Source: Myxococcaceae bacterium (GTDB lineage: Bacteria; Myxococcota; Myxococcia; Myxococcales; Myxococcaceae). From it: a stretch of DNA of 57,070 nt. The translations under genes and the position numbers were made by a program. The notes beneath the pieces are model-generated. The model saw only the letters and a list, made by a program, of their open reading frames with translations, was not told the DNA's origin and did no database searches. The stretch lies in NCBI GenBank assembly GCA_025459425.1, contig JALOQF010000019.1:1-57070 (forward strand), read 5' to 3'. Every line of letters begins with the position of its first letter. Positions within the stretch are counted from its first letter, which is position 1. Positions 18,777 to 28,079 of the stretch are shown here, in pieces.

Positions 18777-19403
18777 ATGACGATCACCCTCTACAGCGAC
18801 GCGAAGTGGGTCAGCCCGTACGCGATGAGCGCCTTCGTCGCGCTCGTCGAGAAGCGCGTGCCCTTCGACGTCTCGCTCGTCGACCTCGACGCGAAGGCCC
18901 ACTTCCAGCCCGGGTACCCCGCGCGCACCCGCAGGGTGCCGTGCCTCGTCGACGATGACTTCGTGCTGGCCGAGTCGTCGGCCATCGCCGAGTACCTGGA
19001 AGAGAAGTTCCCCGCGCCGGCCCACCCGGCCCTCTTCCCGCCGGACCTGCGCTCGAGGGCCATCGCCCGCGAGGTGATGGCGTGGATCCGGTCTGATCTG
19101 CTGCCCATTCGCGAGGAGCGCCCCACCACCACCGTCTTCGGGCCACCCTCGAAGACGAAGCTGTCGGAGCGCGCCGAAGCCGCACGCGTGCGCCTGGTCG
19201 ACGGCGCCTCGCAGCTCGTCCGCGACGGGCAGACCACCCTCTTCCGCGAGTGGTGCCTGGCCGACGTCGACCTGTCGCTCATGCTGCAGCGCCTCCACCT
19301 GAGCGGCGATCCGCTCCCGCCGGCCCTCGCCCGCTACGCCGAAGCGAACTGGAAGCGGCCCAGCGTCGTGCAGTGGCTCGCCCACCGGCTCCCAACGCCC
19401 TGA
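18777..19403 (+). CDS. yfcF: glutathione S-transferase, YfcF-type
   Basis: A 208-aa GST closely resembling E. coli YfcF along its whole length. Shared features include the N-terminal ITLYSDAKWVSPYAMSAFVAL, the cis-Pro motif RRVPCL before the glutathione-binding ESSAIAEYLE (about 62-71), and the C-terminal IRSDLLPIREERPTT and EWCLADVDLSLM. YfcF has glutathione-dependent transferase and peroxidase activity and takes part in oxidative stress defence. No signal peptide, so cytoplasmic. The gene follows the NTF2-like lipoprotein by 51 bases but is probably independent of it in function. Confidence 0.9.
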   Translation: MTITLYSDAKWVSPYAMSAFVALVEKRVPFDVSLVDLDAKAHFQPGYPARTRRVPCLVDDDFVLAESSAIAEYLEEKFPAPAHPALFPPDLRSRAIAREVMAWIRSDLLPIREERPTTTVFGPPSKTKLSERAEAARVRLVDGASQLVRDGQTTLFREWCLADVDLSLMLQRLHLSGDPLPPALARYAEANWKRPSVVQWLAHRLPTP

Positions 19404-19430
19404 CGCTCCACGCCAGTCCAGCGATCTTCC

Positions 19431-19460
19431 TTGACCCGGCGAAAAACGCGTCGCTAGAAG
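19431..19460 (+). promoter_or_regulatory. candidate sigma-70-type promoter
   Basis: TTGACC (19431-19436) and TAGAAG (19455-19460) are separated by 18 bp, upstream of the TPR gene starting at 19512. The -35 matches five of six consensus bases and the -10 matches four. It is one of the few A-rich stretches in the neighbourhood. Inference only. Confidence 0.45.
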
Positions 19461-19511
19461 ACCGCGCTTCTTTCGGTCGTACCGTTCCCTTCATCACGAG
19501 GCAGGAAAGCC

Positions 19512-21098
19512 ATGGCTGCAGACACCGGCACGCAGAACTCCGACTGGAAGAAGCGCGAGACCTTCGGCTCCGCCGTCGTCCAGATCGTGATCGTCGCCGT
19601 GGTGCTGGCGCTCGCGGTCTTCCTCGTCTACCGCCGCGGCAACACGAAGAAGGAAGTGGGCGAGCTGATGAAGGAAGCGCGCACCACCGCCAACAAGGGC
19701 AACCCGAACGATCTGCGCAACGCCCTGAAGATCGCCGAAGAGGCCGTCTCGAAGGACAACGGCGCGGCCGACGCGCACGCCCTCGTCGCCAGCCTGTACA
19801 CCGACCTCTGGCTCGTGCACCGCGAGAACGGCGCCGAGGCGAAGGCGAAGGAAGCCCTCTCGCTGGCCAAGGCCAACGACTCGAAGAGCGAGGAGCGGTA
19901 CGGCTCCGAGGCCCTGCACCTCGTGGCGGCCGGTGACTTCAAGGGCGCCGAGGCCTTCGTGGAAGACCTCCGCAAGAAGGGCGCGAACTCGGCCAAGCTG
20001 CTCTACGCGCAGGCGCTCGCGCTCAAGGGCCAGGGCAACCTCACGCTGGCGCGCCAGGGCTTCACCACCGCAATCGACAAGGCCTGGAAGGACGCGAACT
20101 ACTCGGCGGCGTGGGGCGAGGCGATTCTCGACGAGGGCGCGCTCGGCGCGGTCGACACCTTCACCAAGTCGCTCGGCACCAACCCCGACCTGCTGCGCTC
20201 GAAGAACGGGCTGGCGCTCGCGCGCGTCATGAAGAAGGACAAGATCGGCGACGCCGAGGCGATGGTGGCGGGCGTGCTGGGCCGTGACGCCGAGCTCTCG
20301 CCGCCGCTCAAGGCGCGCGCCATCGCCGTGCAGGCCCACATCGCCAACGTGGCCACCGAGTCCGACAAGGCCATCGCGCTCGCCGACCAGGCGCTCGGCC
20401 TCAACCCCGACGACCGCTGGGCGCTCTTCGCCAAGGCCAACGCGCTCGCCGCGAAGAAGGACTCGGGCGCGCCCGCCGCGTACACCGACCTGGTGACGAA
20501 GGCCCCGTCGGCGCCCGTCTTCTACTTCGAGGGCGCGCGCAACCTGCAGGCCGCGGGCATGGCCGACGCCGCCATCGCGCTGCTCGACAAGTACGAGGCC
20601 TTCTTCAAGCAGGTGAAGAACCAGACGGCCGACGGCCGAGAGGTGTCGTACCTCGACCGCGACGACCGCTACTTCCTCGCGCGCGGCGACGTGCTCAAGG
20701 AGGCGAACAAGCTCGACGAGGCGATGGTCGCCTACGACAAGGCCATCGAGGCGAAGAACGTCAACGTGACGAAGGCCTACTACTCGAAGGCCGCCCTCTT
20801 CCTCGCGAAGAAGGACTACGACAAGGCGCTCGAGATGCTGTCGGACATCACCCCCGAAGACGGCACCGGCCAGCTCGCCGAGGCCTACATGGCGATGGGT
20901 GACGTGAAGTTCGCGAAGAAGGACTTCGGCCCGGGCTGCCAGGCGTACGTCTTCGGCATGATGAAGATGAAGGCCCAGCAGGCGCCCCGCGAGAAGCTCA
21001 ACGCCGTCATTGACGACGTCTCCAAGCGGCTCAAGGAGGCCAAGCAGACCGACCTCCTGAAGATGTGGAACGAAGAGGCGAAGACCTTCATCCAGTGA
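19512..21098 (+). CDS. membrane-anchored TPR protein
   Basis: A 528-aa protein with one N-terminal transmembrane helix (about 21-40, VVQIVIVAVVLALAVFLVY) and a large helical region full of TPR-like pairs (KALDEAMVAYDKAIEAKN, YDKALEMLSDITPEDG and others). An AGGAAAG ribosome site precedes the ATG. It is Lys/Ala-rich and lacks enzymatic motifs, so it is most likely a scaffold exposed in the periplasm. It converges with the NTF2-like lipoprotein gene seven bases away. The neighbouring genes encode two further TPR-containing signalling proteins, so it may belong to a common assembly. Confidence 0.85.
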   Translation: MAADTGTQNSDWKKRETFGSAVVQIVIVAVVLALAVFLVYRRGNTKKEVGELMKEARTTANKGNPNDLRNALKIAEEAVSKDNGAADAHALVASLYTDLWLVHRENGAEAKAKEALSLAKANDSKSEERYGSEALHLVAAGDFKGAEAFVEDLRKKGANSAKLLYAQALALKGQGNLTLARQGFTTAIDKAWKDANYSAAWGEAILDEGALGAVDTFTKSLGTNPDLLRSKNGLALARVMKKDKIGDAEAMVAGVLGRDAELSPPLKARAIAVQAHIANVATESDKAIALADQALGLNPDDRWALFAKANALAAKKDSGAPAAYTDLVTKAPSAPVFYFEGARNLQAAGMADAAIALLDKYEAFFKQVKNQTADGREVSYLDRDDRYFLARGDVLKEANKLDEAMVAYDKAIEAKNVNVTKAYYSKAALFLAKKDYDKALEMLSDITPEDGTGQLAEAYMAMGDVKFAKKDFGPGCQAYVFGMMKMKAQQAPREKLNAVIDDVSKRLKEAKQTDLLKMWNEEAKTFIQ

Positions 21099-21105
21099 CG
21101 AGGCT

Positions 21106-21537
21106 TCAGCGCTTCCAGTCCGCGGTGGTGATCTTCCAGTCACCGTCGCGGCGCTCGAGCGTGCCCTCGATGTCGTAGCGGGTGACGCCGTCACCCGGCT
21201 CCTGCCAGTTCACGTCTTTTCCCCGCGCGAAGACGAAGACACCCGAGAAGCTGGCGGCCGTCTCGTTCGCCTCGACGGTGAGCTGCGGGTTGAAGACGAC
21301 GAGCCCGTTCTGGTTGCGGAACACGTGGCCGAAGACGAGCTGCTTCGCCTCGCGCTTGCCCAGGCCCCCGCCCTGGAAGTTCTCGGCGAGCGCGTCGTCG
21401 AGGGGCCCCAGGTCCTTCTTCTCCACGGCCTCGACGCAGCCCGCGATGAGGCGGCGCACCTGCGTCTCGGGCGACTCCTTCTTCTTGCACGAGGCGAGCG
21501 CGAGCCCCGCGAGGACGAGCTGGCGGCGGTTCATCAT
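21106..21537 (-). CDS. small NTF2-like lipoprotein
   Basis: A 143-aa lipoprotein with signal MMNRRQLVLAGLALASC and Lys-rich first mature residues. A helix with RRLIAGCVEAVEKKDLGPLDDALAENF is followed by strands ending YDIEGTLERRDGDWKITTADWKR, as in NTF2-like/DUF4440-type folds. The first ATG overlaps the stop of the upstream cNMP-binding gene (ATGA); a second ATG follows directly. This indicates a coupled operon running leftward from 25181. The twin Arg in NRRQLVLAG is at best a weak Tat signal. Function unknown; probably a small ligand-binding envelope protein. Confidence 0.8.
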   Translation of the reverse strand: MMNRRQLVLAGLALASCKKKESPETQVRRLIAGCVEAVEKKDLGPLDDALAENFQGGGLGKREAKQLVFGHVFRNQNGLVVFNPQLTVEANETAASFSGVFVFARGKDVNWQEPGDGVTRYDIEGTLERRDGDWKITTADWKR

Positions 21538-22850
21538 CCCTCCACCACCAGCTCGTCGGCGTCGAGCACCTCGATGGGCCGCATGGCCTCGCCGATCTGC
21601 TTGAGCCGCCGGTCTGACAACCCCTCGAGGTACTCGCGCAGCGCCGGGTAGGTCTTCAGCAGGCCCTCGAAGGCACCACGGTCGAGCGTGGCGATGGCCG
21701 TCTTGCGGGTCGCGGCCACGGTGGCGGTCGCGCGCAGGCCCTTGAGCATGGCGATCTCGCCCGCCACCTCGCCTTCGCGCAGCACCGAGAGCGAGATGAC
21801 GCCACCGGCGGGGTCCTCCTTCTGCACCACGAGCTCGCCCGCGAGGATCAGCACCAGCGTCGAGACCGGCTCGCCTTCCTTGATGACGACGTCTCCGGGC
21901 TGGAGGCCCTTGAAGACGAAGCGAGACAACAGCGACGACCGCTCGGCCTCGGGGATCGGCGTGAAGAGCGGCGAGGTGGCGACGATGTTCCGCGCCATGC
22001 GCGTCTGCGCGAAGGTCGAGAGCACCTGGGGCACCGACGGGTACTTGCGCGCGAGCTCGTTGAGATCCTTCCGCTCGATCTCCAGCACGTCGGCGTCGCC
22101 CACCGCGCGCACCGTCGAGGTCGGCGGCGCGCCGGTGAGCAGCGACAGCTCGCCGAAAATAGACCCGCCTCCGAGGAAGGCGAGGCGCTTCTCCTGGCCC
22201 TCGACGCGCCGGCTCACCTCGGCCTTGCCGGCCACCAGCACGTAGATGCGGTCGCCCCCTTCCCCCTCGGTGCAGATGGGCGCACCGTCTTCGAGCTCGC
22301 GGTAGTCGACCAGCTCGACGAGATCGACGAAGGCGTCGACCTCGAGCTCGGCGAACAGCGGCAGCGGCGGGCGCGCGTCGGGGTCGGCCTGGCCGCCGGG
22401 GTCGGGTGACGCCAGCACGGCGATGGCGGTGTCGGACAGATCGGAGCCCGACAGCGTCATGAGATCGCCCGTCACCTGGCCGTCGTAGAGCGACTCGGGT
22501 GGGAGCGGCGGCGGCACCGAGGCCTTGCCGCCCACCATGCGCGAGGCCCGCGCGTGAATGCGGGCGAGCGTCTCACGAATGCGCTTCTCGCGCGGGGCGA
22601 GCGGGAGCGCCTGGCGGCACGCGGCGATGGCCGACAAGAGGTAGTCACGCCGCAACAGCCCCTCGGCGCAGGCGTGCAGCACCGTCACCGCGCGCTCGGT
22701 CTCGTACAGCTTCGCGAAGCACCTCGCCGCGAGCATGCGGGCGCGGTGATCGTTCGGCTGGCGTCGAACGGCCTCGGCGAAGCAGGCGAGCGCCTTTTCC
22801 CAGTTGCCCTCGGCGATGAAGTCGAGGCCCAGCTCTCGGAGTCCACTCAT
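21534..22850 (-). CDS. TPR protein with two cyclic-nucleotide-binding domains
   Basis: A 438-aa soluble protein. Residues 1-105 form TPR-like helices (GLDFIAEGNWEKALACFAEAVRR). A linker leads to two cNMP-binding beta-barrels: the first (about 165-285) has GGGSIFGELSLLTGAPPTSTVRA, a phosphate-binding-cassette-like stretch; the second (about 295-410) has REGEVAGEIAMLKGLRATATVAA. In both, the canonical Arg of the cassette is replaced or shifted, so nucleotide binding is uncertain. No DNA-binding or catalytic domain follows. It probably acts as a regulatory scaffold. It lies between the FHA/TPR gene and the lipoprotein gene in a leftward operon. Confidence 0.87.
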   Translation of the reverse strand: MSGLRELGLDFIAEGNWEKALACFAEAVRRQPNDHRARMLAARCFAKLYETERAVTVLHACAEGLLRRDYLLSAIAACRQALPLAPREKRIRETLARIHARASRMVGGKASVPPPLPPESLYDGQVTGDLMTLSGSDLSDTAIAVLASPDPGGQADPDARPPLPLFAELEVDAFVDLVELVDYRELEDGAPICTEGEGGDRIYVLVAGKAEVSRRVEGQEKRLAFLGGGSIFGELSLLTGAPPTSTVRAVGDADVLEIERKDLNELARKYPSVPQVLSTFAQTRMARNIVATSPLFTPIPEAERSSLLSRFVFKGLQPGDVVIKEGEPVSTLVLILAGELVVQKEDPAGGVISLSVLREGEVAGEIAMLKGLRATATVAATRKTAIATLDRGAFEGLLKTYPALREYLEGLSDRRLKQIGEAMRPIEVLDADELVVEG

Positions 22851-22874
22851 GTCGGGTGTCTTGGCTTTCGGTCG

Positions 22875-25181
22875 TCAGGGCGCCATGGCGGCGACCTGGT
22901 TCTTCGCCTTCTCGTGCACGGGCGTGCCGGCCTCGGTGACGGCGATGACGGTCTTGAACTTCTTGAGGGCCTCGCGTGGGTCGCGGTCCTTCAACATGTA
23001 GCCGGACTGGTAGAGATCTTCGGCCTTGTCGGACACGGCCTCGAAGCCCTTGCGCGCGTCGGGGTCCTGCGGGTCGATGCGCCGCGCCTCGCGGAAGTTG
23101 GCCATGGCGTTCTCGAGATCTTCCCGAATGAGCGCCTCTTTGCCCGCGGCGAGGGCGGCCTTGAGCAGGTTCTGCGACAGCTCGTCACCGTAGCGGTTCT
23201 GCGTCAGGCCCATGGCCTTGTACGACTGCCAGGCGAGGCGCAGCGGCCGAGCGGCCTGGGTGAGCTGGCCCTGGCGCAGCTTGCGCATGCCCTCGTCGTA
23301 GTTGCGGCCGAAGCCGGGAATCTGCGCGGCCAGCATGCGCGCGCGGGCCACGATGTCCTTGTCCGAACCGTACGAGTCGATGACGCGGGCGCACTCGCTC
23401 GCGGCGCGCTCCCACTCGCCGCCCATGAACTTGCGCTCGACGACTGCGAACGCGAGGGCCACCTGCTCCTCACGGCGGGCCTTCGCCGCAGCGGCCGCGG
23501 CGGCAGCGCCCAGGCGCGCGTCCTTCTCTTCCTGCTTCTTGAGCGCCTCGACCTCACGTTCACCCTCGGCCAGGCGCTCGGCGAGGTCGCCCAGCCGATC
23601 ACCGGGGATCTCGCCCATCACCTGCCGGGCGGCGTCGAACTCACCGGCGGCGATGAACTCCTTCGCCTTCTCGATCTTGAACGCGACCTGCGCGGCGGTG
23701 ATCTCGTCTTCGAGCTTCGTGCGCTCGGACTCGGCCTTGAGGTTGCCCTTCGGCGTGTCGGCGAGCAGCTTCTTCGCGTCTTCGAAGCGCTTCTCTTCGA
23801 TGAGCTTGCGCACCTGCTCGAAGTTCCGCGCGATGCCCATGGCCTCGCGGGCCTGCACGCCGAGCTTCGTCTTGTCCACGCCCGGCATGAGGCGCTCGGC
23901 CTCGTCGACGAGCTTGGCGGCGACCTCGTAGTTGCCGTCCTTCACCGCCGAGCGCGCCTCCTGCATCTTGAGCGCGGCCTGCTCGGCGCGGGGATCGACG
24001 GGCGGCGGCGGCGGCGGACGGGTCGCGATGCCGATGACGAGGAGGAGCAGCACCACCACGGTGCCGCCGACGATCGCCAGGCGCACCTTCGGGTTCATCG
24101 CCTTGAACTTCGCCGCGAGCCCGGTCTCCACAGGGCTCTGGCGCGAGGTGCGCACGGGCTTGCTGCGGTCGCGCGTCGGCCGCTTCTTCGGCTCGCCGCC
24201 CTCGTCTTCGGCGGCGGCGCCTTCTTCGGACTCGCCCTCGGCGGCGGCCGCGCCCTCGTCCGACTCGCCCTCGGCGGCTTCCCCGTCTTCGGCCTTCGCT
24301 TCAGCGGCTTCGGCGCTCGCCTCGGCCTCGGGCGCCGCGGCTTCTTCTTCCGCCGCGGCCTTCTCTTTCGCCTCGGCCTCTTCGCGGGCCTTCTTGAAGG
24401 CCGACAGCTCGTCGACGAAGCGGATCTTCGTCTTGCCGATCTGAATCTCGTCGCCGTGGTTCAGCATCACGTCGCCAGAGATCTTCTTGCCGTTGAGCCG
24501 CGTGCCGTTGCCGCTGCCGAGATCGCGCAGGAGCGTGCCGCCATCGGAGTGCACCAGCTCGATGTGCCGCCGCGAGACCGACTGATCCGACAGCTGGAGA
24601 TCGACGCCGGGCGTGCGGCCGATCACCATGCGCACGCCCTTGAAGCGCTTCTTCTTCCCGGCGTCGGGGCCGCCGGTGATCTCGAGCTTGATGGGCGGGC
24701 CCGCGCGGGTCGCGTTGGCGTCGTCTTCTTCCTCGGCGCCCTCGTCGTCCGCCGGCTCCCGCTCCTTCAGCGCGGGGAGCGCCTTCGTCTTCGGCGCCAG
24801 CTCCGGGTCGAGCGCGTCGAGGCCTTCGCCATCGAGGCTCATGCCCGCGAGGTGCTCGGACGAGACGTCGTCGTCCATCGCCTGGTAGTTCTGGCCGGTG
24901 CTGTAGCCGCTGCCCTCGTCGATGGCCTCTTCCTCCACCCGCGACGGCGCCCGGCGCGGCTTCGGGGCGGGCCTCGGCGCGCGCGCCTGGGTGCGGTTCT
25001 CGCGCTCGGGGTCTTCGTCGGCCGGCAGCGGGTTCTTCGCCTTGGCGACGGTGGCGTTGGCCACCTCGGGGTCGTCACTCGACGGCAGCGGGTTCTTCGC
25101 CTTGGCGACGGTGGCGTTGACCACCTCGGGGTCGTCGTCGACGCGGGGGCGGGCGCCTGTCTTTCTCGGGGGCGGCGGCAT
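22875..25181 (-). CDS. FHA-domain TPR transmembrane protein
   Basis: A 768-aa signalling protein. An acidic, disordered N-terminus (1-160) contains two identical-length repeats (DDPEV-x-NATVAKAKNPLP). An FHA domain (about 165-260) carries the phosphothreonine-binding features IGRTPGVDLQLSDQSVSRRH and LGSGNGTRLNG. An Ala/Glu-rich linker precedes one transmembrane helix (about 364-386). The rest (390-768) is TPR-like and predicted to lie across the membrane. This links a cytoplasmic phosphothreonine reader to a periplasmic scaffold. The Thr of NATVAK in the repeats could be kinase targets. FHA/TPR proteins occur in myxobacterial motility and envelope clusters, but no such role can be shown here. 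Confidence 0.88.
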   Translation of the reverse strand: MPPPPRKTGARPRVDDDPEVVNATVAKAKNPLPSSDDPEVANATVAKAKNPLPADEDPERENRTQARAPRPAPKPRRAPSRVEEEAIDEGSGYSTGQNYQAMDDDVSSEHLAGMSLDGEGLDALDPELAPKTKALPALKEREPADDEGAEEEDDANATRAGPPIKLEITGGPDAGKKKRFKGVRMVIGRTPGVDLQLSDQSVSRRHIELVHSDGGTLLRDLGSGNGTRLNGKKISGDVMLNHGDEIQIGKTKIRFVDELSAFKKAREEAEAKEKAAAEEEAAAPEAEASAEAAEAKAEDGEAAEGESDEGAAAAEGESEEGAAAEDEGGEPKKRPTRDRSKPVRTSRQSPVETGLAAKFKAMNPKVRLAIVGGTVVVLLLLVIGIATRPPPPPPVDPRAEQAALKMQEARSAVKDGNYEVAAKLVDEAERLMPGVDKTKLGVQAREAMGIARNFEQVRKLIEEKRFEDAKKLLADTPKGNLKAESERTKLEDEITAAQVAFKIEKAKEFIAAGEFDAARQVMGEIPGDRLGDLAERLAEGEREVEALKKQEEKDARLGAAAAAAAAKARREEQVALAFAVVERKFMGGEWERAASECARVIDSYGSDKDIVARARMLAAQIPGFGRNYDEGMRKLRQGQLTQAARPLRLAWQSYKAMGLTQNRYGDELSQNLLKAALAAGKEALIREDLENAMANFREARRIDPQDPDARKGFEAVSDKAEDLYQSGYMLKDRDPREALKKFKTVIAVTEAGTPVHEKAKNQVAAMAP
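25017..25136 (-). repeat. two near-identical 60-bp coding repeats
   Basis: Two adjacent 60-bp units encode residues 16-35 and 36-55 of the FHA/TPR protein and differ at only a few bases. Each includes NATVAKAKNPLP. A decayed third unit may start at EDPERENRT. Confidence 0.8.
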
Positions 25182-25304
25182 GGCTTGGGACGAGGAAAGC
25201 TAGCAGGACGACTGGACGATTGGGGTGTCACACCCGTTCCGTCGGGGTGATGGGCGCGCGAAGCCGCTGGACAAACAGAGGGCGGTGGTACGGTCCGCAG
25301 CCCT

Positions 25305-26729
25305 ATGCACGCCGGCCCCCTCCTGCCCCACCCGCTCGTCGAACGCCTGCTGTCCGCCGCCATGGAGCGCGGCGCCGAGTTCGCCGAGGTCTACGTCGAA
25401 CGCAACGAGACCACCGCCGTCACCCTCGACGAGCACAAGGTGAAGAGCGCCCAGTCGGGCCTCTCGCAGGGCGTCGGGGTGCGCGTCATCTCGGGCGCCA
25501 AGGTGGGCTACGCCTACTCCGACGACCTCGACGACGAAGCGCTCTTCCGCGCCGCGCGCACCGCCGCCTTCGTCGCGAAGAGCGCGACCCATGAGCAGGC
25601 CTTCAACGTCGCCCGCACGCCGCTGCCGACCTTCTATCGACTGCCGGAGCACCTCTCGGCGGTGGCCGTCGAGGCCAAGCGCGATCTGCTGGTGCGCGCG
25701 AACAAGGCCGCCCACCGCTTCGACACGCGCATCAAGCAGGTGATGGCCTCGTATGCCGACTCGACCAAGCGCATCCTGGTGGCGAACACCCGCGGGCACC
25801 TCGCCGAAGACACGCAGGATCTCTGCCGCATCAACGTGATGGCGGTCGCCGAGGGCAAGAAGGGCGAACGTCGCACCGGCAGCTTCGGCGGCGGGGGCCG
25901 GGTGCCCTTCACCCACTTCGACACCTTCACGCCCGAGCTCGTCGCGAAGGAGGCCGCCCGTCAGGCCTGCGCCACCCTCGGCGCCCAGGACGCGGTCGCC
26001 GGCGAACAGACGGTCGTCCTCGCGCCGGGCTGGAGCGGCATTCTGTTGCACGAAGCCGTCGGCCACGGGCTCGAGGCCGACTTCATTCGCAAGGGGACCT
26101 CGCTCTTCGCCGGCAAGCTGGGCGAGAAGGTCGCCTCCGACCTCGTCACCGTCATCGACGACGGCACCATGGCCAACGCGCGCGGCTCGCTCAACGTCGA
26201 CGACGAGGGCACGCCGACGCAGTTCAAGGTGCTGATCGAGCGCGGCATTCTGAAGGGCTACATGTACGACTCGCTCAACGCGAAGCTGATGGGCAAGGCG
26301 TCGACGGGCAGCGGGCGGCGCGAGTCGTTCAAGCACACGCCGCTGCCGCGCATGACGAACACCTACCTGGCGCCCGGAGAAGACTCGCCCGACGACATCA
26401 TCAAGGGCGTCGACTCGGGCGTGTACTGCGCGAACTTCGGCGGCGGGCAGGTCGACATCACCAACGGCAACTTCGTGTTCGAGGTGAGCGAGGCCTACGA
26501 GATCAAGAAGGGCAAGGTGGGCAAGCCGCTCAAGGGCGTCACGCTCATCGGCGTCGGGCCCGAGGCGCTCAAGAACGTCAGCCGCGTGGGGAACGACCCG
26601 ATGCCCGATCCCGGCATGGGCACGTGTGGCAAAGACGGCCAGGGCGTACCGGTGGGCGTCGGCCTGCCGACGGTGCGAATCGATCGCATGACGGTGGGCG
26701 GAACGCGGGTGGCGGGAGGCAAGCGATGA
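25305..26729 (+). CDS. tldD: metalloprotease TldD
   Basis: A 474-aa TldD/PmbA-family protein. The zinc motif HEAVGHGLEAD (H-E-x3-H, about 249-259) marks it as the catalytic subunit. Other family landmarks are GVGVRVISGAKVGYAY in the N-terminal domain, IDDGTMANARGSLNVDDEG, and ITNGNFVFEVSEAY near the end. TldD with TldE forms a heterodimeric protease that degrades unfolded peptides, matures microcin B17 and helps remove the antitoxin CcdA in E. coli. The stop overlaps the tldE start (ATGA), as expected for a 1:1 complex. No RiPP precursor is evident nearby. Confidence 0.95.
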   Translation: MHAGPLLPHPLVERLLSAAMERGAEFAEVYVERNETTAVTLDEHKVKSAQSGLSQGVGVRVISGAKVGYAYSDDLDDEALFRAARTAAFVAKSATHEQAFNVARTPLPTFYRLPEHLSAVAVEAKRDLLVRANKAAHRFDTRIKQVMASYADSTKRILVANTRGHLAEDTQDLCRINVMAVAEGKKGERRTGSFGGGGRVPFTHFDTFTPELVAKEAARQACATLGAQDAVAGEQTVVLAPGWSGILLHEAVGHGLEADFIRKGTSLFAGKLGEKVASDLVTVIDDGTMANARGSLNVDDEGTPTQFKVLIERGILKGYMYDSLNAKLMGKASTGSGRRESFKHTPLPRMTNTYLAPGEDSPDDIIKGVDSGVYCANFGGGQVDITNGNFVFEVSEAYEIKKGKVGKPLKGVTLIGVGPEALKNVSRVGNDPMPDPGMGTCGKDGQGVPVGVGLPTVRIDRMTVGGTRVAGGKR

Positions 26730-28075
26730 CGACGAACTACGAGCAGCTCGCGAAGAAGCTGGTGGCCCGCGCGAAGAAGATGGGCGCCAAACAGGCCGAG
26801 GCCTTCGTGCAGGTGGGGCGCGAGGCGTCGTGCCGGGTGCGCGACGGCGAGATCGAGCACCTGAGCCAGTCGACGAGCAAGGGCGTCGGCCTGCGCGTCT
26901 TCGTCAAGAACCGCCTGGGCTTCTCGTGGACGAGCGACTTCGAGCCTTCGTCGCTCAACGCCTTCGTCGACCGCGCCGTGCAGCTGGCCGAGGCCGCGGC
27001 GCCGAACCCGCTCAACGGCCTGCCCGACGACAAGGACCTGGGCCGCTTCCCTGACGTGGGCGCGCTCTACGACGCCGAGGTCGCGAGCCTCGCGCCGGAC
27101 TGGAAGATCGCCGCCGCGCTCGAGATGGAGAAGGCCGCCCGGGCGCTCGACCCCCGCATCAAGACCATCGAGTCCGTCGAGGCGGGCGAGTCGGTCGGAG
27201 AGGTGTTCCTCGCGTCGTCCGCAGGCGTGTCGGGCTACTCGCAAGGCACCAGCGTGTACCTGTACACCGGCGCGGTCGCCGAGGCCGACGGGCAGCTGCA
27301 GAACTCGTGGTGGTACGACGCGCGGCGCTTCCTCAAGGATCTCGAGTCGCCCGAGGCCGTGGCGACAGAGGCCGCGCGCCGCGCCGTGCGCATGCTGGGC
27401 GCGAAGAAGGTGAAGTCGCAGCAGGTGCCGGTGGTGTTCGACCCGATGATGGCCGCGAGCTTCGTCGGTGGCATCGCGGGCGCGGTGAATGGCGACGCCG
27501 TCTTCAAGAAGGCCTCGTTCCTCGCCTCGAAGCTGGGCCAGGCGATCGCCCCACCCACCGTCACCATCGTCGACGACGGCCTCATGCCGAAGGGCCTGGC
27601 GACCAGCCCGTTCGACGGCGAGGGCGTGCCCACCCGGCGCTCGGCGCTCGTCGAGAAGGGCGTGCTGAAGACGTTCCTCTACGACGCGTTCACCGCGCGC
27701 AAAGCGAAGACGCGCAGCACCGGCAATGCCTCGCGCGGCTACCGCAGCCTGCCGAGCATCGGCACCCACAACCTCTACCTCGAGCCGGGCACCACGGCCC
27801 CGAAGGATCTCATCAAGGGCATCACGAACGGCTTCTACGTGACGTCGATGCTGGGCCACGGCGCGAACCTGGTGACGGGCGACTATTCCCGCGGCGCCAA
27901 CGGCCTGTGGATCGAGAACGGCGAGCTGACGCGCCCCGTGCAGGAGGTGACGGTGGCCGGCAACCTGCTCCAGATGTTGTCGCGCATCGACGGCATCGGC
28001 TCCGACCTCACCTTCCGGGGCTCGGTCGGCGCGCCCACGATTCGTTTCAGCGAGCTCACCGTCTCAGGAGCGTGA
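26726..28075 (+). CDS. pmbA: TldE/PmbA-family subunit
   Basis: A 449-aa TldD-paralogue without the H-E-x3-H motif, as in TldE/PmbA. Shared family features include KGVGLRVFVKNRLGFSWTSD, VFDPMMAASFVGGIAGAVNGDAVFKK, IVDDGLMPKGLATSPFDGEG and the late GDYSRGANGLWIENGEL. It should line the substrate chamber of the TldD/TldE dimer. The start at 26726 lies inside the tldD stop codon. The earlier frame has no independent support. The next gene, encoding a ParB-like protein, begins four bases after the stop and is likely co-transcribed. Confidence 0.93.
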   Translation: MTTNYEQLAKKLVARAKKMGAKQAEAFVQVGREASCRVRDGEIEHLSQSTSKGVGLRVFVKNRLGFSWTSDFEPSSLNAFVDRAVQLAEAAAPNPLNGLPDDKDLGRFPDVGALYDAEVASLAPDWKIAAALEMEKAARALDPRIKTIESVEAGESVGEVFLASSAGVSGYSQGTSVYLYTGAVAEADGQLQNSWWYDARRFLKDLESPEAVATEAARRAVRMLGAKKVKSQQVPVVFDPMMAASFVGGIAGAVNGDAVFKKASFLASKLGQAIAPPTVTIVDDGLMPKGLATSPFDGEGVPTRRSALVEKGVLKTFLYDAFTARKAKTRSTGNASRGYRSLPSIGTHNLYLEPGTTAPKDLIKGITNGFYVTSMLGHGANLVTGDYSRGANGLWIENGELTRPVQEVTVAGNLLQMLSRIDGIGSDLTFRGSVGAPTIRFSELTVSGA

Positions 28076-28079
28076 CGAC

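Noticed and set aside
22554-25250. Very long plus-strand open frame opposite the cNMP and FHA genes
   Set aside because: It is Leu/Arg/Ala-rich with no recognisable domain, while the minus strand encodes intact cNMP-binding, FHA and TPR domains.
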